Assembly: GCA_036008685.1 (NCBI GenBank)
Contig: DASYNF010000096.1
Span: forward strand, 12,470-76,469
DNA: 64,000 bases
DNA from: Actinomadura_C sp036008685
GTDB taxonomy: Bacteria > Actinomycetota > Actinomycetes > Streptosporangiales > Streptosporangiaceae
Reading direction: 5' to 3'
Below the pieces are notes generated by a model. That model was not told where the DNA came from, ran no database searches, and saw only the letters and a program-made list of their open reading frames with translations. A program made the position numbers and the translations under genes. Below, in pieces: positions 16,129 through 25,258 of the stretch; the stretch's first letter is position 1; every line of letters starts with the position of its first letter.

Positions 16129-17199
16129 GTGAAAGCCGAACGCCGGGTCGAGCTGCGCGTCCGCCCCGACACCACCCGGGAGATCCACGCCAACTTCTCC
16201 GGGGTCCGGGAGGACGGCCCGTGCCTGTGGGTGGCCAGCGACGAGGGCGCCCGCATCGAACGTCTCACCGCGACGACCGACCACGACGGACGCGTCGCCG
16301 CCTTCACGGCCCATCGCACCTTCGCTCTGGCCGACCTGGTGAAGCTCCCGGCCGGTCCGGACGAGGAGGCCGACCTGGAGGGACTCGCCCGGGCCGGCGA
16401 ATGGCTCTGGACCGTGGGCTCGCACAGCCACAAGCGCAAGAGGATCAAGCCCGGGCACCGGCCGAACAAGGCCCGCAAGCGGCTCGCGACCGTGATCCGT
16501 GAGGACAACAGGTTCATCCTCGCCCGGCTCCCCGTGGTGACGGGGCCCGACGGGCTGCCCGAGGTCGTCCGCGAGACCGAGGACGGACGGTGCGCCGCGA
16601 TCCTGGGCGGCGGCGACGACGCGATCACCGGCCTGTTCGGCGACGACCCGCATCTCGCTCCGTTCCTGTCCCTTCCCGGCAAGGACAACGGCTTCGACGT
16701 CGAGGGCATCGCGGTGCTGGGCGACCGGGTCTACCTCGGGCTGCGGGGCCCGGTGCTGCGCGGCTGGGCAGTGATCATCGAGCTGCGGCCGGACGACGAC
16801 CCGGGAGGCGAGCGGCTCCGGCTGCGCCCCTTCGACGACGGGTCCCTCTACCGCACGCACTTCCTGGACCTCGGCGGCCTGGGCGTTCGGGACCTGTGCC
16901 CCGACGGCGACGACCTCCTGATCCTGACCGGGCCGACCATGGACCTGGACGGGCCGGTGCGCCTCGTCCGGTGGCCGCGCGCCGCGGACACCGGTGAACC
17001 CGCCGTCGTCACCGCCGAGGAGCTGCGCGTGCTCGGCGAGGTGCCGTACGGCGAAGGCAAGGATCACCCCGAGGGCATGACGCTCCTGAAGGGCACGGAC
17101 GGGCCCCGGCTGCTGGTCGTCCACGACAGCCCGGCCCCGGATCGGTACACGCCCGACGGCGGCATCCTGGCCGACGTGATCATGCTCGGACCCGAGTAA
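16129..17199 (+). CDS. DUF3616 domain protein
   Basis: 356 residues matching DUF3616, a family of uncharacterised proteins that look like beta-propellers: repeated WVASDEG, DLEGLARAGEWLWTVGSHSHKRKR, NGFDVEGIAVLGDRVYLGLRGPVLRGWAV and HPEGMTLL segments. There is no signal peptide. DUF3616 proteins resemble phytase- and esterase-like propellers, but catalysis has not been shown. GTG start, 66 bp after the P450. Confidence 0.85.
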   Translation: MKAERRVELRVRPDTTREIHANFSGVREDGPCLWVASDEGARIERLTATTDHDGRVAAFTAHRTFALADLVKLPAGPDEEADLEGLARAGEWLWTVGSHSHKRKRIKPGHRPNKARKRLATVIREDNRFILARLPVVTGPDGLPEVVRETEDGRCAAILGGGDDAITGLFGDDPHLAPFLSLPGKDNGFDVEGIAVLGDRVYLGLRGPVLRGWAVIIELRPDDDPGGERLRLRPFDDGSLYRTHFLDLGGLGVRDLCPDGDDLLILTGPTMDLDGPVRLVRWPRAADTGEPAVVTAEELRVLGEVPYGEGKDHPEGMTLLKGTDGPRLLVVHDSPAPDRYTPDGGILADVIMLGPE

Positions 17200-17267
17200 G
17201 CGCGCACTTGCAGCATCTGCTTGGATGAGCCTGTCCGCTGGCGAGTCCGAGGTGAGGCGAGCACATC

Positions 17268-18485
17268 GTGATCGAATGGTCCGACGAAGAAGTGATGGTG
17301 CGGGACACGGTCCGTGACTGGATCGACGCCGAGATCCGCCCCCACCTGGACGAGCTGGACGCCGGAGAGCTCCCCCCGTACGACCTGATCCGCAAGCTCT
17401 ACGCGACCTTCGGCATGGACGAGATGGCCCGCTCGTCGTTCCGGTCGCGGATCGAGCGCGACGGCCGGACCGAGACGAGCGAGGACCCCCCCTCCCGGCA
17501 GAAGGGCTCTGGCGACCTGCGGGCCGCGATGAGCATGCTGCCCATCATCGAGCTCTGCAAGGTGTCCCCCGGGCTGGTCACCGCGATGGGGGTGAGCCTG
17601 GGTCTGGCCGCGGGCACCGTCATGAAACGCGGCACCATCGAGCAGAAGGAACGCTGGGGCCTGGACCTGCTGACCTTCGACAAGGTCGGCGCCTGGGCGA
17701 TCACCGAGCCGAACTCGGGCAGCGACGCGTTCGGCGGCATGCAGGCCACCGCCAGGAAGGTCGGCGACGAGTACGTCATCAACGGCGGCAAGACCTTCAT
17801 CACCAACGGCCCCTACGCCGACACCATCGTGTTCTACTGCAAGCTCGACGACGGCGCGCCGCCGCGCGACCGCGAGATCCTCACCTTTGTGCTCGACCGC
17901 GGCATGCCCGGGCTCGAACAGAGCAAGCCGCTGCGCAAGATGGGCCTGCACTCCTCCCCCACCGGCGAGCTGTTCCTGAACGACGTCCGCGCGGGCGCCG
18001 ACCGGCTGCTCGCCGGCGGCTCCGGCGGTGGTCGTGAGTCCGCGCGCCAGAACTTCGTCGCCGAGCGCGCGGGAGTCGCGGCCATGGCGCTCGGGGTCAT
18101 CGAGGAGTGCCTGAAGCTGTCGGTCCAGTACGCCAGGTCCCGGGTGCTCTGGGACCGGCCGATCGGCGACTACCAGCTGATCCAGCTCAAGCTGGCCAAG
18201 ATGGAGGTCGCCCGGCTCAACGTGCAGAACCTGGTGTTCCGGCACGTCGAGATGCAGCGGGCCGGCCGCACCCCCACCCTCGCCGAGGCATCGGCCATGA
18301 AGCTCTACTCCGCGCAGGCGGCCTCGGAGGTCGCCATGGAGGCGGTGCAGCTGTTCGGCGGCAACGGCTACATGTCGGAATACCGCGTGGAGCAGCTCGC
18401 CCGGGACGCCAAGTCGTTTCAGATCTACGCCGGCACGGACGAGATCCAGGTGAGCCATATCGCCAAGGACCTGCTGTCGCGGTAG
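17268..18485 (+). CDS. acyl-CoA dehydrogenase, catalytic Glu at alternative position
   Basis: 405-residue FAD-dependent acyl-CoA dehydrogenase that oxidises an acyl-CoA to the 2-enoyl-CoA. Signatures: GAWAITEPNSGSDAFGGMQATA, GKTFITNGPYAD, and the C-terminal FGGNGYMSEYRVEQLARDAKSFQIYAGTDEIQ. The usual catalytic Glu of IYEGT is Ala here (IYAGT). A Glu in FVAERAGVAAM aligns roughly with the base used by isovaleryl-CoA dehydrogenase, so activity is probably kept on a branched or bulky substrate. GTG start. Single gene. Confidence 0.9.
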   Translation: MIEWSDEEVMVRDTVRDWIDAEIRPHLDELDAGELPPYDLIRKLYATFGMDEMARSSFRSRIERDGRTETSEDPPSRQKGSGDLRAAMSMLPIIELCKVSPGLVTAMGVSLGLAAGTVMKRGTIEQKERWGLDLLTFDKVGAWAITEPNSGSDAFGGMQATARKVGDEYVINGGKTFITNGPYADTIVFYCKLDDGAPPRDREILTFVLDRGMPGLEQSKPLRKMGLHSSPTGELFLNDVRAGADRLLAGGSGGGRESARQNFVAERAGVAAMALGVIEECLKLSVQYARSRVLWDRPIGDYQLIQLKLAKMEVARLNVQNLVFRHVEMQRAGRTPTLAEASAMKLYSAQAASEVAMEAVQLFGGNGYMSEYRVEQLARDAKSFQIYAGTDEIQVSHIAKDLLSR

Positions 18486-18569
18486 GCGGGAACGCACCGG
18501 GGGCGCCGGGCCTTTTGCCCGGGAAAGCCGTGGCTGGACAGCGAGGTCGAGGGACTGAATACTCGCGTT

Positions 18570-19109
18570 ATGAACGGTGGGCCCTCATACCCGGTTCGGG
18601 CGTCGGACATGGAGCGCGACCGGGCACTGAAGGCGCTCGGCGACCGGGTCGCCGAAGGACGGATGTCGGACGACACGTTCGAGCGACGGGTGGATCAGAT
18701 CCTGCGGGCACGCAGCCAGGCGGAGCTCGCCGAGATCGTCCACGATCTGCCTCCCGGGAACAAGATGATGGACCGGCTGACCGGCGTGGTCGCCTCGTTC
18801 TCGTCCATGACGGCACGGATCGAGGCGGCTTGGCGCACGCCCCGGCTGCCGCGTCTGATGCTGCCGCCGGACGGGCTCACCCGCATCGTCATCGGCCGCG
18901 CACCCGGCTGCAACTTCATCCTGACCGACCCGACGGTGTCGCGTTTCCACGCGGAGATCTACCGGGGCGGAACCGGGTGGATGGTGACGGACCTGGGGTC
19001 GATGAACGGCACGCGGGTGAACGGGTGGCGGCTCACCGGCCCGGCCCCGGTGCGACCCGGCGACCAGGTCGGCTTCGGCAACCTGACCTTCATCGTCGCG
19101 GCGTCCTGA
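18570..19109 (+). CDS. DUF1707-FHA domain protein
   Basis: 179 residues. Residues 8-60 form a DUF1707 (SHOCT-like) helical domain (VRASDMERDRALKALGDRVAEGRMSDDTFERRVDQILRARSQAELAEIVHDLP). Residues 100-178 form an FHA phosphothreonine-binding domain with the GRAPGCNF, SRFHAEI and GSMNGTRVNG motifs. There is no membrane segment. FHA proteins usually read Ser/Thr kinase signals, but no kinase gene is adjacent. Confidence 0.9.
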   Translation: MNGGPSYPVRASDMERDRALKALGDRVAEGRMSDDTFERRVDQILRARSQAELAEIVHDLPPGNKMMDRLTGVVASFSSMTARIEAAWRTPRLPRLMLPPDGLTRIVIGRAPGCNFILTDPTVSRFHAEIYRGGTGWMVTDLGSMNGTRVNGWRLTGPAPVRPGDQVGFGNLTFIVAAS

Positions 19110-19178
19110 ATCCGGCCCGCGTCCGCGCTTCCTCATGCGATCGTTCGCACGGCCCGCGAGGCGGATACAGTCCCCTCT

Positions 19179-20069
19179 GTGCCTGAATCCCCCCTGACCG
19201 ACGCGGACGTCCCGGCCTTCTGGCATGCGCTGGGCCTGCCCGGTCTCTTCGACGTCCACGTTCACTTCATGCCGCCCCGGTTGCTGAGCCGGGTGTGGGA
19301 GTACTTCGACGAGCCGGGCCCGCTGATCGGCCGGGAATGGCCCATCCGGTACCGCTCGACCCAGGAGGAGCGGATCACGCGGCTGCGGGAGCTCGGAGTC
19401 CGGGCCTTCACCGCCCTCGCCTACCCGCACCGGCCGGGGATGGCCGAGAGCCTGAACGAGTGGTCGGCCGGGTTCGCGCGGGAGGTGCCGGAGTGCGTAC
19501 CGACCGGCACGTTCTTCCCCGAGCCGGACGTCGCGGAGTACGTACGGCGGGCGATCGACGGCGGCACCCGGGTCTTCAAGGTGCACCTGCAGGTGGGGGG
19601 CTTCGACCCGCGCGAGGAGATCCTCGATCCGGTGTGGGCCCTGCTCGCCGAGTCCGGAACGGCGGCCCTCGTCCACGCCGGGTCCGGGCCGGTCGCCAAC
19701 GGCTTCACCGGTCCCGGGCCGTTCGGCGAGGTGCTGGAGCGTCACCCCGGCCTCATCGCGATCATCGCTCATCTGGGGGCGCCGGAGTTCGACGGGTTCT
19801 TCGCACTCGCCGACCGTCATCCGGGTGTGCACCTGGACACCACGGGCATGTTCACGGACTTCTACGGCGGGAAGGACGGATTCCCCGCCCACCTGGTCCC
19901 GCGGCTGCGCGAGCTCGGGCTGGCCGGCCGCATCCTCCTCGGCACCGACTTCCCGAACATCCCGCATGAGTACGCCCACCAGCTCGAGGCCCTGGAGCGG
20001 CTGGAGCTCGGCGACGAGTGGCTGCGAGAGGTCTGCTGGGAGGGCGGCGCGCGCCTGCTGAAGGGCTGA
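19179..20069 (+). CDS. amidohydrolase family protein (ACMSD-like)
   Basis: 296-residue TIM-barrel metal-dependent hydrolase. Metal ligands are HVH near the start (FDVHVHFMPP), His in LVHAGSG and IIAHLGAPEF, and Asp in LLGTDFPN. The layout matches the ACMSD/amidohydrolase-2 group (decarboxylation or hydrolysis of small carboxylates); the substrate is unknown. GTG start, with TACAGT (19166-19171) seven bases before it and TTCGCA (19144-19149) 16 bp further up, so the transcript is probably leaderless. Confidence 0.88.
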   Translation: MPESPLTDADVPAFWHALGLPGLFDVHVHFMPPRLLSRVWEYFDEPGPLIGREWPIRYRSTQEERITRLRELGVRAFTALAYPHRPGMAESLNEWSAGFAREVPECVPTGTFFPEPDVAEYVRRAIDGGTRVFKVHLQVGGFDPREEILDPVWALLAESGTAALVHAGSGPVANGFTGPGPFGEVLERHPGLIAIIAHLGAPEFDGFFALADRHPGVHLDTTGMFTDFYGGKDGFPAHLVPRLRELGLAGRILLGTDFPNIPHEYAHQLEALERLELGDEWLREVCWEGGARLLKG

Positions 20070-20086
20070 GGCGCCGATGCCCGGCC

Positions 20087-20437
20087 CTATCCCTCCGCTC
20101 TGGCCGGGCGGAGGATGCAGAACTCGTTGCCCTCGGGGTCTCGGAGCACCTGCCAGCGGTCACCTTGGTAGACGTCGGCGGCGCGCGTGGCCCCGAGCGC
20201 GATCGCCTGTTCGATCGCCATGGAGAAGTCGCTGCCGCGCAGGTCCAGGTGAAGACGGTTCTTCACCGTCTTCGGATCCGGGACGGCGAGGAAGTCGAGC
20301 CGCCAGCCCTGGGGGGCGTGCAGCGTCGCGTCCCCGTCCGTGTCGATCTCGATCTTGCCGCCGAGCAGCCGGCGCCACCACTCGGCGAGCCGGGGCGGAT
20401 CCGCGCAGTCGATGGCCAGTGCCGCGACGGATGTCAG
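20087..20437 (-). CDS. VOC family protein (glyoxalase-like)
   Basis: About 116 residues of a VOC/glyoxalase fold (VAALAIDCADPPRLAEWWRRLLGG, then RLHLDLRGSD and a C-terminal LRDPEGNEFCILRPA). VOC proteins act as dioxygenases, isomerases or resistance proteins; the substrate is unknown here. No ATG or GTG is available at the expected N-terminus. The best start is a CTG at 20437 overlapping the stop of the upstream dehydrogenase (CTGA), which implies translational coupling. Start uncertain; frame and family clear. Confidence 0.8.
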   Translation of the reverse strand: MTSVAALAIDCADPPRLAEWWRRLLGGKIEIDTDGDATLHAPQGWRLDFLAVPDPKTVKNRLHLDLRGSDFSMAIEQAIALGATRAADVYQGDRWQVLRDPEGNEFCILRPARAEG

Positions 20438-21471
20438 TAGCCGCGGACGGGATCGAAGACGTTGCGCAACGGGAGTCCGTCGAGCCAGCGGCGGAGGTTG
20501 CCGGTGAAGACCTCGGTGATGCGGGCGTTCTCCTCCGCCACGGTGGCGGCGGAGTGAGGGGACACCAGCACGTTGTCCATCCCCCACAGCGGCGACTCCG
20601 GCGGGAGCGGCTCGGTGGCGAAGACGTCGAGGGCGGCTCCCCCGAGATGGCCGTCGCGCAGCACGGAGACCAGCGCCTCCTCGTCGATCACCGAGCCGCG
20701 CGCCATGTTCACGATCAGCGCTCCCTCGGGCAACAGCCGCAGCTCCGTCTCCCCGATCAGGCCCTTGGTCTCGGCGGTGAGGGGGACGGCGAGCACGAGG
20801 ACATCGGTCCGCGGCAACGCCGAGGCCAGCTCCGTGTAGAGGAGATGGCGGCTCACCCCGGGCACGTCGTAGGAGCGCCCCGGACGCCCGGCTCCCCAGA
20901 CCTCCACGCCCAAAGCCGAGAAGACCCGTGCGGTCTCCCGGCCGATGGCCCCGAGGCCCACGACGAGCGCGCGCCGGCCGGCCAGCGTACGGCTGGGATG
21001 CCGTTCCCATCGCCGGCCCTCCTGCCGCTTCCGCAGTCCGGGCAGGTCCTTGATGAAATGGAGTGCGCCCGCGACGGCGAACTCGGCCATCGGGACACCG
21101 TGCACGCCCGAGGCCGTGGTCACCACGGTGCCGGCCGGCAGGTCAGCGCGCGCGAGCTGTCCCGCCATCCCGGCGCTCGTCCCCTGGACCCAGCGGAGCC
21201 TCGGGCAGTTGTCGCTCATGGCCCCCGGCGCCCACCAGTCGAGGTCGAAGGCCACCTCCGCCCGTGCGAGCATCGCCTGCCACCGGCGGAGTTCCTCGCC
21301 CGCGAGCTCCCGGCGGCAGCCCTCGTGGTCGGCTTCGTAGCGGGGTACGGGCAGGAGCTCGGGAGCGTAGAGCACCCGGACCCGCGGGTCGACGGCCTCG
21401 ATGGCCGCCACGTGCTCGGCTTCGAGCGGCGAGGCGATGAGGACCTCCACGTCCCCGGCGCTCCCGCTCAT
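20434..21471 (-). CDS. D-2-hydroxyacid dehydrogenase
   Basis: 345-residue NAD-dependent D-isomer 2-hydroxyacid dehydrogenase. Rossmann motif VVGLGAIGRETARVF, catalytic Arg in NMARGSVIDEEALV, Glu in DVFATEPLPPESPLW and His in SPHSA are all present. It is long enough to be a complete enzyme, without the ACT or regulatory domain of SerA. The substrate is undefined. Start at ATG 21471, preceded by a GGGGCGG ribosome-site-like stretch. Coupled to the downstream VOC gene by a CTGA overlap; divergent from a second VOC gene. Confidence 0.9.
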   Translation of the reverse strand: MSGSAGDVEVLIASPLEAEHVAAIEAVDPRVRVLYAPELLPVPRYEADHEGCRRELAGEELRRWQAMLARAEVAFDLDWWAPGAMSDNCPRLRWVQGTSAGMAGQLARADLPAGTVVTTASGVHGVPMAEFAVAGALHFIKDLPGLRKRQEGRRWERHPSRTLAGRRALVVGLGAIGRETARVFSALGVEVWGAGRPGRSYDVPGVSRHLLYTELASALPRTDVLVLAVPLTAETKGLIGETELRLLPEGALIVNMARGSVIDEEALVSVLRDGHLGGAALDVFATEPLPPESPLWGMDNVLVSPHSAATVAEENARITEVFTGNLRRWLDGLPLRNVFDPVRGY

Positions 21472-21653
21472 GTGGCCGCCCCCGCATCGGGGCGCCGCCC
21501 GCGATGACACCGGCCCGTTCTCCGGCCCACTCTCTCCTCCAGGACGACCAGCTCCTCCTCCACGGCGTGGCCGAGACCCGCCCGCGCCGCGATTGTCCAC
21601 GGCGTGACGCACGTTAACATCGCACACATCGATCAGCACAAGGAGGCGCCCTC

Positions 21654-22079
21654 GTGTCCGGAGCCCCACTTCCCCGCTTCCATCTCGCCATCCCGGTCGA
21701 CGACCTCAGTGCCGCCCGCGCGTTCTACGGCGAGGCGCTCGGCTGCCCGCAAGGCCGCGAATCCGACTCGTGGATCGACTGGAACTTCCAGGGCCACCAG
21801 CTCGTGACCCACCTCGCTCCCCGGCCGTCCGGCGAGGCGAGCAACCCCGTGGACGACCACGACGTGCCGGTCCCCCACTTCGGCCTCCTGCTGACCGTGG
21901 AGGGGTTTCACGAGCTGGCCGAACGCCTGAAGGCGGCGGGCACCCGCTTCGTCATCGAGCCGTACCTGAGGTTCGCCGGGCAGGCCGGTGAGCAGTGGAC
22001 CATGTTCCTCCGGGACCCGGCCGGCAACGCCCTGGAGTTCAAGGCGTTCGCGGACGACGCCCAGGTCTTCGCCCGCTGA
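21654..22079 (+). CDS. VOC family dioxygenase/glyoxalase-like protein
   Basis: 141-residue single-domain VOC protein. HLAIPVDDLSAARAFYGEALGC supplies the first metal-ligand strand, HFGLLLTVEGFHELAERLKAAG the second, and MFLRDPAGNALEFKAF the C-terminal Glu. An AAGGAGG ribosome site at 21640-21646 precedes the GTG start. The function cannot be specified. Its closeness to the divergent hydroxyacid dehydrogenase and VOC pair suggests a shared control region (21472-21653). Confidence 0.88.
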   Translation: MSGAPLPRFHLAIPVDDLSAARAFYGEALGCPQGRESDSWIDWNFQGHQLVTHLAPRPSGEASNPVDDHDVPVPHFGLLLTVEGFHELAERLKAAGTRFVIEPYLRFAGQAGEQWTMFLRDPAGNALEFKAFADDAQVFAR

Positions 22080-22104
22080 CCGGCGGGCCCTGTGGCCCGG
22101 CGGC

Positions 22105-23382
22105 TCAGGGCCTGGGGGCCCAGGGGAGGTGGGGCCGGTTGGCGTCGACGAGCCTGCGGGCCAGCTCACCCGCGAGGCCGGCCTGGCCGACGAGCGGGTG
22201 GGCGAGCAGCGCGTCGGCCACCCGGTCCACTCCCCCGTGCGACGCCGCCTCCAGCGCCAGCTCCTCATAGGCGGAGACGTGGGCCACCAGGCCGGCGAAC
22301 AGCGGCTCCAGCGTTGGTACGGGCAGCGCCACCGCGCCCGTCGGCGAGACCGTGGCCGGCACCTCGATCACGGCCGCACGGGACAGGAACGGCAGTCTGC
22401 CCTCATTGCGCAGGTTCACGACCTGCACCTCGGCGGCACCGGTCCCGGTCCCGGCGAGGCGGGCGATGAGGTCCACCGCCGCCTCGGAGTAGAACGCGCC
22501 GCCGCGCTTCTCCAGCAGCTCGGGCTTGGTGTCCACGGACGGGTCGGCGTAGAGGTCGAGGAGGGTGTTCTCGATGGCGCTGACCGCGGCGGCCCGCGAG
22601 GGGCTCTCCCGTTGTTCTCGTACGACCTGATCGTGGTCGTAGAAGTAGCGCAGATAGTAGGAAGGAACGACGCCGAGCCGGCGGATCAGCGCGGCCGGGG
22701 TTCCGGCCTCGGCGGCGATCTCCTCCCCGTGCGCGGCGATCAGCTCCGGCAGGACGTCGCGCCCGTCGCCGTCGAGATGGACCGACCGCTCCCAGGTGAG
22801 GTGGTTGAGGCCGGCATGTCCCAGGCTGATCCGGTCCGGTGAGACGCCGAGCAGGGCCGCGAAGCGGCGCTGGAAGCCGATCGCGACGTTGCAGAGCCCG
22901 ATGGCGGGGTGTCCGGCGTCCAGCAGGGCCCGGGTCACGATGCCGACCGGGTTGGTGAAGTTGACGATCCAGGCTCCCGGGGCCACCTCCGCCACCCGGC
23001 GGGCGATGTCGAGCACGACCGGGACGGTGCGCAGGGCCTTGGCCAGCCCGCCGGCCCCTGTGGTCTCCTGGCCGACGCAGCCGCACTCCAGCGGCAACGT
23101 CTCGTCCACGGCCCGGGCCGCCTGACCGCCGACGCGGAGCTGCAGGAGCACGACGTCGGCGCCGGCGGCCCCCTCCTCCACCACCGAGGTCGTACGGACG
23201 GCCGCGTGGTGGCCCGCCCGGGCGAGCATCCTCGCGGCCATCCCGCCGACGAGCTCCAGCCGGCGCGGGTCCGGGTCGACGAGAACGACCTCCGACAGCG
23301 GCAGGACGTCGCGCATGCGCGCGAAGCCGTCGATGAGCTCCGGCGTGTAGGTGGAGCCGCCTCCGACGACCGCGAGCCTCAC
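22105..23382 (-). CDS. family 4 glycoside hydrolase (6-phospho-beta-glucosidase type)
   Basis: 425-residue GH4 enzyme, which cleaves glycosides by an NAD- and metal-dependent oxidation/elimination route. It has the N-terminal nucleotide loop VVGGGSTYTPELIDG, the metal-ligand Cys in LCNVAIGF and the following His in LNHLTWERS, plus NFTNPVGIVTRAL. GTG start, overlapping the permease stop (GTGA). It is the last gene of an ABC-importer operon, so its substrate arrives unphosphorylated. Either a kinase acts elsewhere, or this GH4 accepts unphosphorylated glycosides as some members do. Confidence 0.9.
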   Translation of the reverse strand: MRLAVVGGGSTYTPELIDGFARMRDVLPLSEVVLVDPDPRRLELVGGMAARMLARAGHHAAVRTTSVVEEGAAGADVVLLQLRVGGQAARAVDETLPLECGCVGQETTGAGGLAKALRTVPVVLDIARRVAEVAPGAWIVNFTNPVGIVTRALLDAGHPAIGLCNVAIGFQRRFAALLGVSPDRISLGHAGLNHLTWERSVHLDGDGRDVLPELIAAHGEEIAAEAGTPAALIRRLGVVPSYYLRYFYDHDQVVREQRESPSRAAAVSAIENTLLDLYADPSVDTKPELLEKRGGAFYSEAAVDLIARLAGTGTGAAEVQVVNLRNEGRLPFLSRAAVIEVPATVSPTGAVALPVPTLEPLFAGLVAHVSAYEELALEAASHGGVDRVADALLAHPLVGQAGLAGELARRLVDANRPHLPWAPRP

Positions 23383-24317
23383 TTGACGGCCCCGGCGGTC
23401 AGGCCCGCCTGGATCTGCCGCTGGAAGACGATGTAGACGATGACCACCGGGATGATCGCCATGCTGAGCGCGGCGAACAGGCCCGGCCAGTCGGCCTGGT
23501 AGCCGGCGTTGGTGGAGATCTCGGCGATGCCCTGGGTCAGCACCCATTTGTCCTGGGCGTCGCCGGGCATCAGCACGATCGGCAGCAGGTACTGATTCCA
23601 CTGGCCGATCACGTTGAAGATCGTGATGGAGATGAGGCCCGGCCGGGCCATCGGCATCATGATCTGGAAGAACGTCCTGAAGTGCCCGCAGCCGTCGATC
23701 GCCGCCGCCTCGGCGACCGAGGTGGGGAGTGTCTTGAAGAACGCCGACAGGAAGAACACGGTGAACGGCAGCGAATAGGCGATGTAGACGAGGATGAGGC
23801 CCTGGTAGGTGCCGAGCATGCCGAGGTTGCGGACCACGAAGAACAGCGGCACGAGGGCCAGGAAGACCGGGAAGGTCATCCCGGACACGAACATGAAGTA
23901 GACGGCCCGGTTGCCGGGGAAGGTGAAGCGCGCCAGCACATAGGCGGCCATCGAGCCGAGCACCATGGTGCCGAACGTGCTGAAGCCGACCACGACGACG
24001 GTGTTGAGCATGTAGCGCCCGATGTGCGCCTTGGCCCAGGCGCGGCCCCAGCTGTCGACGCGCAGCGCGCCGGGCAGCGCCCAGGGATCACCGAAGATCT
24101 CGGAATTGGTCTTGAAGGACGCGACGAAGGTCCACACCAACGGCACGATCACCAGTAGTGCCCAGATGAACAGGGCGGCATGGGACAGGCCGAGGAAGAC
24201 GTCCCGGCGCTCCCGCTTCGCGCCCCGGCCGCGGCGTGCCGCGGCGCGGGTCCGCTCCCCGTCGGCCTCCGGGCCCGGCAGGATGGTGTTCTGGCTCGTC
24301 ATGTCACCCGTCCTCAA
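23379..24317 (-). CDS. carbohydrate ABC transporter permease (MalG type)
   Basis: 312-residue inner-membrane permease with six predicted segments and the EAA loop VAEAAAIDGCGHFRTFFQIMMPMARPG (about residues 195-220) that contacts the ATPase. The N-terminus has a charged cytosolic extension of about 35 residues. Its start overlaps the preceding permease stop by four bases. It is second of two permeases for the NgcE-like binding protein. Confidence 0.93.
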   Translation of the reverse strand: MRTGDMTSQNTILPGPEADGERTRAAARRGRGAKRERRDVFLGLSHAALFIWALLVIVPLVWTFVASFKTNSEIFGDPWALPGALRVDSWGRAWAKAHIGRYMLNTVVVVGFSTFGTMVLGSMAAYVLARFTFPGNRAVYFMFVSGMTFPVFLALVPLFFVVRNLGMLGTYQGLILVYIAYSLPFTVFFLSAFFKTLPTSVAEAAAIDGCGHFRTFFQIMMPMARPGLISITIFNVIGQWNQYLLPIVLMPGDAQDKWVLTQGIAEISTNAGYQADWPGLFAALSMAIIPVVIVYIVFQRQIQAGLTAGAVK

Positions 24318-25225
24318 AACTCGATGCGTTCACGCCGGGTGACGCGCAAGGTCAGTGCGGCGAAGGTGATGGTCATGAAGAACAGCGCCACGCCCATGGC
24401 GGAGGCGTAGCCGAACTTGGAGTAGGTGAACGCGTTGCGCCAGGTCTCCAGCGCGAGCACGGTCGTGGCGCTGTTGGGGCCGCCGCGGTCGACCGACAGC
24501 ACCTGCACGATCGCGAAGCAGTCGAACGCCATGATCCCGAGGTAGACCCAGCCGACCTGCAGCGTGTCCCACAGCAGCGGGAGGGTGATCCGGAAGAAGA
24601 CCTGGAACCTGCCCGCGCCGTCCAGCGCCGCGGCCTCGAAGATGTCCTTGGGGATGGAGGACATCCCCGCGGAGAACAGCACGACGTAGAACCCGACGGC
24701 CTGCCACACGAGCACCCCGATGATCGACCAGAGCGCCAGCCTCGGCTCGGTGAGCCAGCCGACCGGCTCGATGCCGACCTTGCCGAGCAGCCCGTTGAGG
24801 GCACCCGACCGGTCCGGGCGGTAGACGGCCTGGAAGAGCACACCGACCACGGCCATCGCGAGGACCTGCGGAAGGAAGAACACGACCTTGTAGAGGCCCG
24901 CCCCGCGTACACCGGACATGGCCGAGCCACCGGCCCCGCCGCCGATGTTGAGCAGGAAGGAGAAGAAGAGGGCTATGACGATGGTCGCCAGCGGCAGGGC
25001 AAGCAGGATGACGCCGTGGTTGCGGACCGCGTGCCAGAAGGCGTCGTCGTCCAGCAGGCGGCCGAAGTTGTCCAGCCCGATGAACTGCGGCGTCCCCGAG
25101 ATGCCTCGCCAGTTGGTCAGCGCGATGTAGAACGCCTGCGCGTACGGCCCGATGACGAAGACCGCATAGAGGATCACCGGGGCGGCCAGCATCCCCACGA
25201 TGAACCGGTACTTGCCCTGCCGCAT
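24314..25225 (-). CDS. carbohydrate ABC transporter permease (MalF type)
   Basis: 303-residue permease with six hydrophobic segments and an EAA loop (FEAAALDGAGRFQVFFRITLPLLW). It pairs with the MalG-type partner downstream (ATGA overlap) and the binding protein upstream. No ATPase is encoded in this operon; the solitary MsiK-like ATPase at 30059-31294 is a plausible energiser, as in Streptomyces. Confidence 0.93.
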   Translation of the reverse strand: MRQGKYRFIVGMLAAPVILYAVFVIGPYAQAFYIALTNWRGISGTPQFIGLDNFGRLLDDDAFWHAVRNHGVILLALPLATIVIALFFSFLLNIGGGAGGSAMSGVRGAGLYKVVFFLPQVLAMAVVGVLFQAVYRPDRSGALNGLLGKVGIEPVGWLTEPRLALWSIIGVLVWQAVGFYVVLFSAGMSSIPKDIFEAAALDGAGRFQVFFRITLPLLWDTLQVGWVYLGIMAFDCFAIVQVLSVDRGGPNSATTVLALETWRNAFTYSKFGYASAMGVALFFMTITFAALTLRVTRRERIEF

Positions 25226-25258
25226 GTCAGTCAGCTCCGTGTTCGCTCGTCGGGGATG

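Noticed and set aside
14839..17124. Long minus-strand open frame over the P450 and DUF3616 genes
   Set aside because: The plus-strand proteins are clearly coding; the frame is a GC shadow rich in Arg, Gly and Pro.
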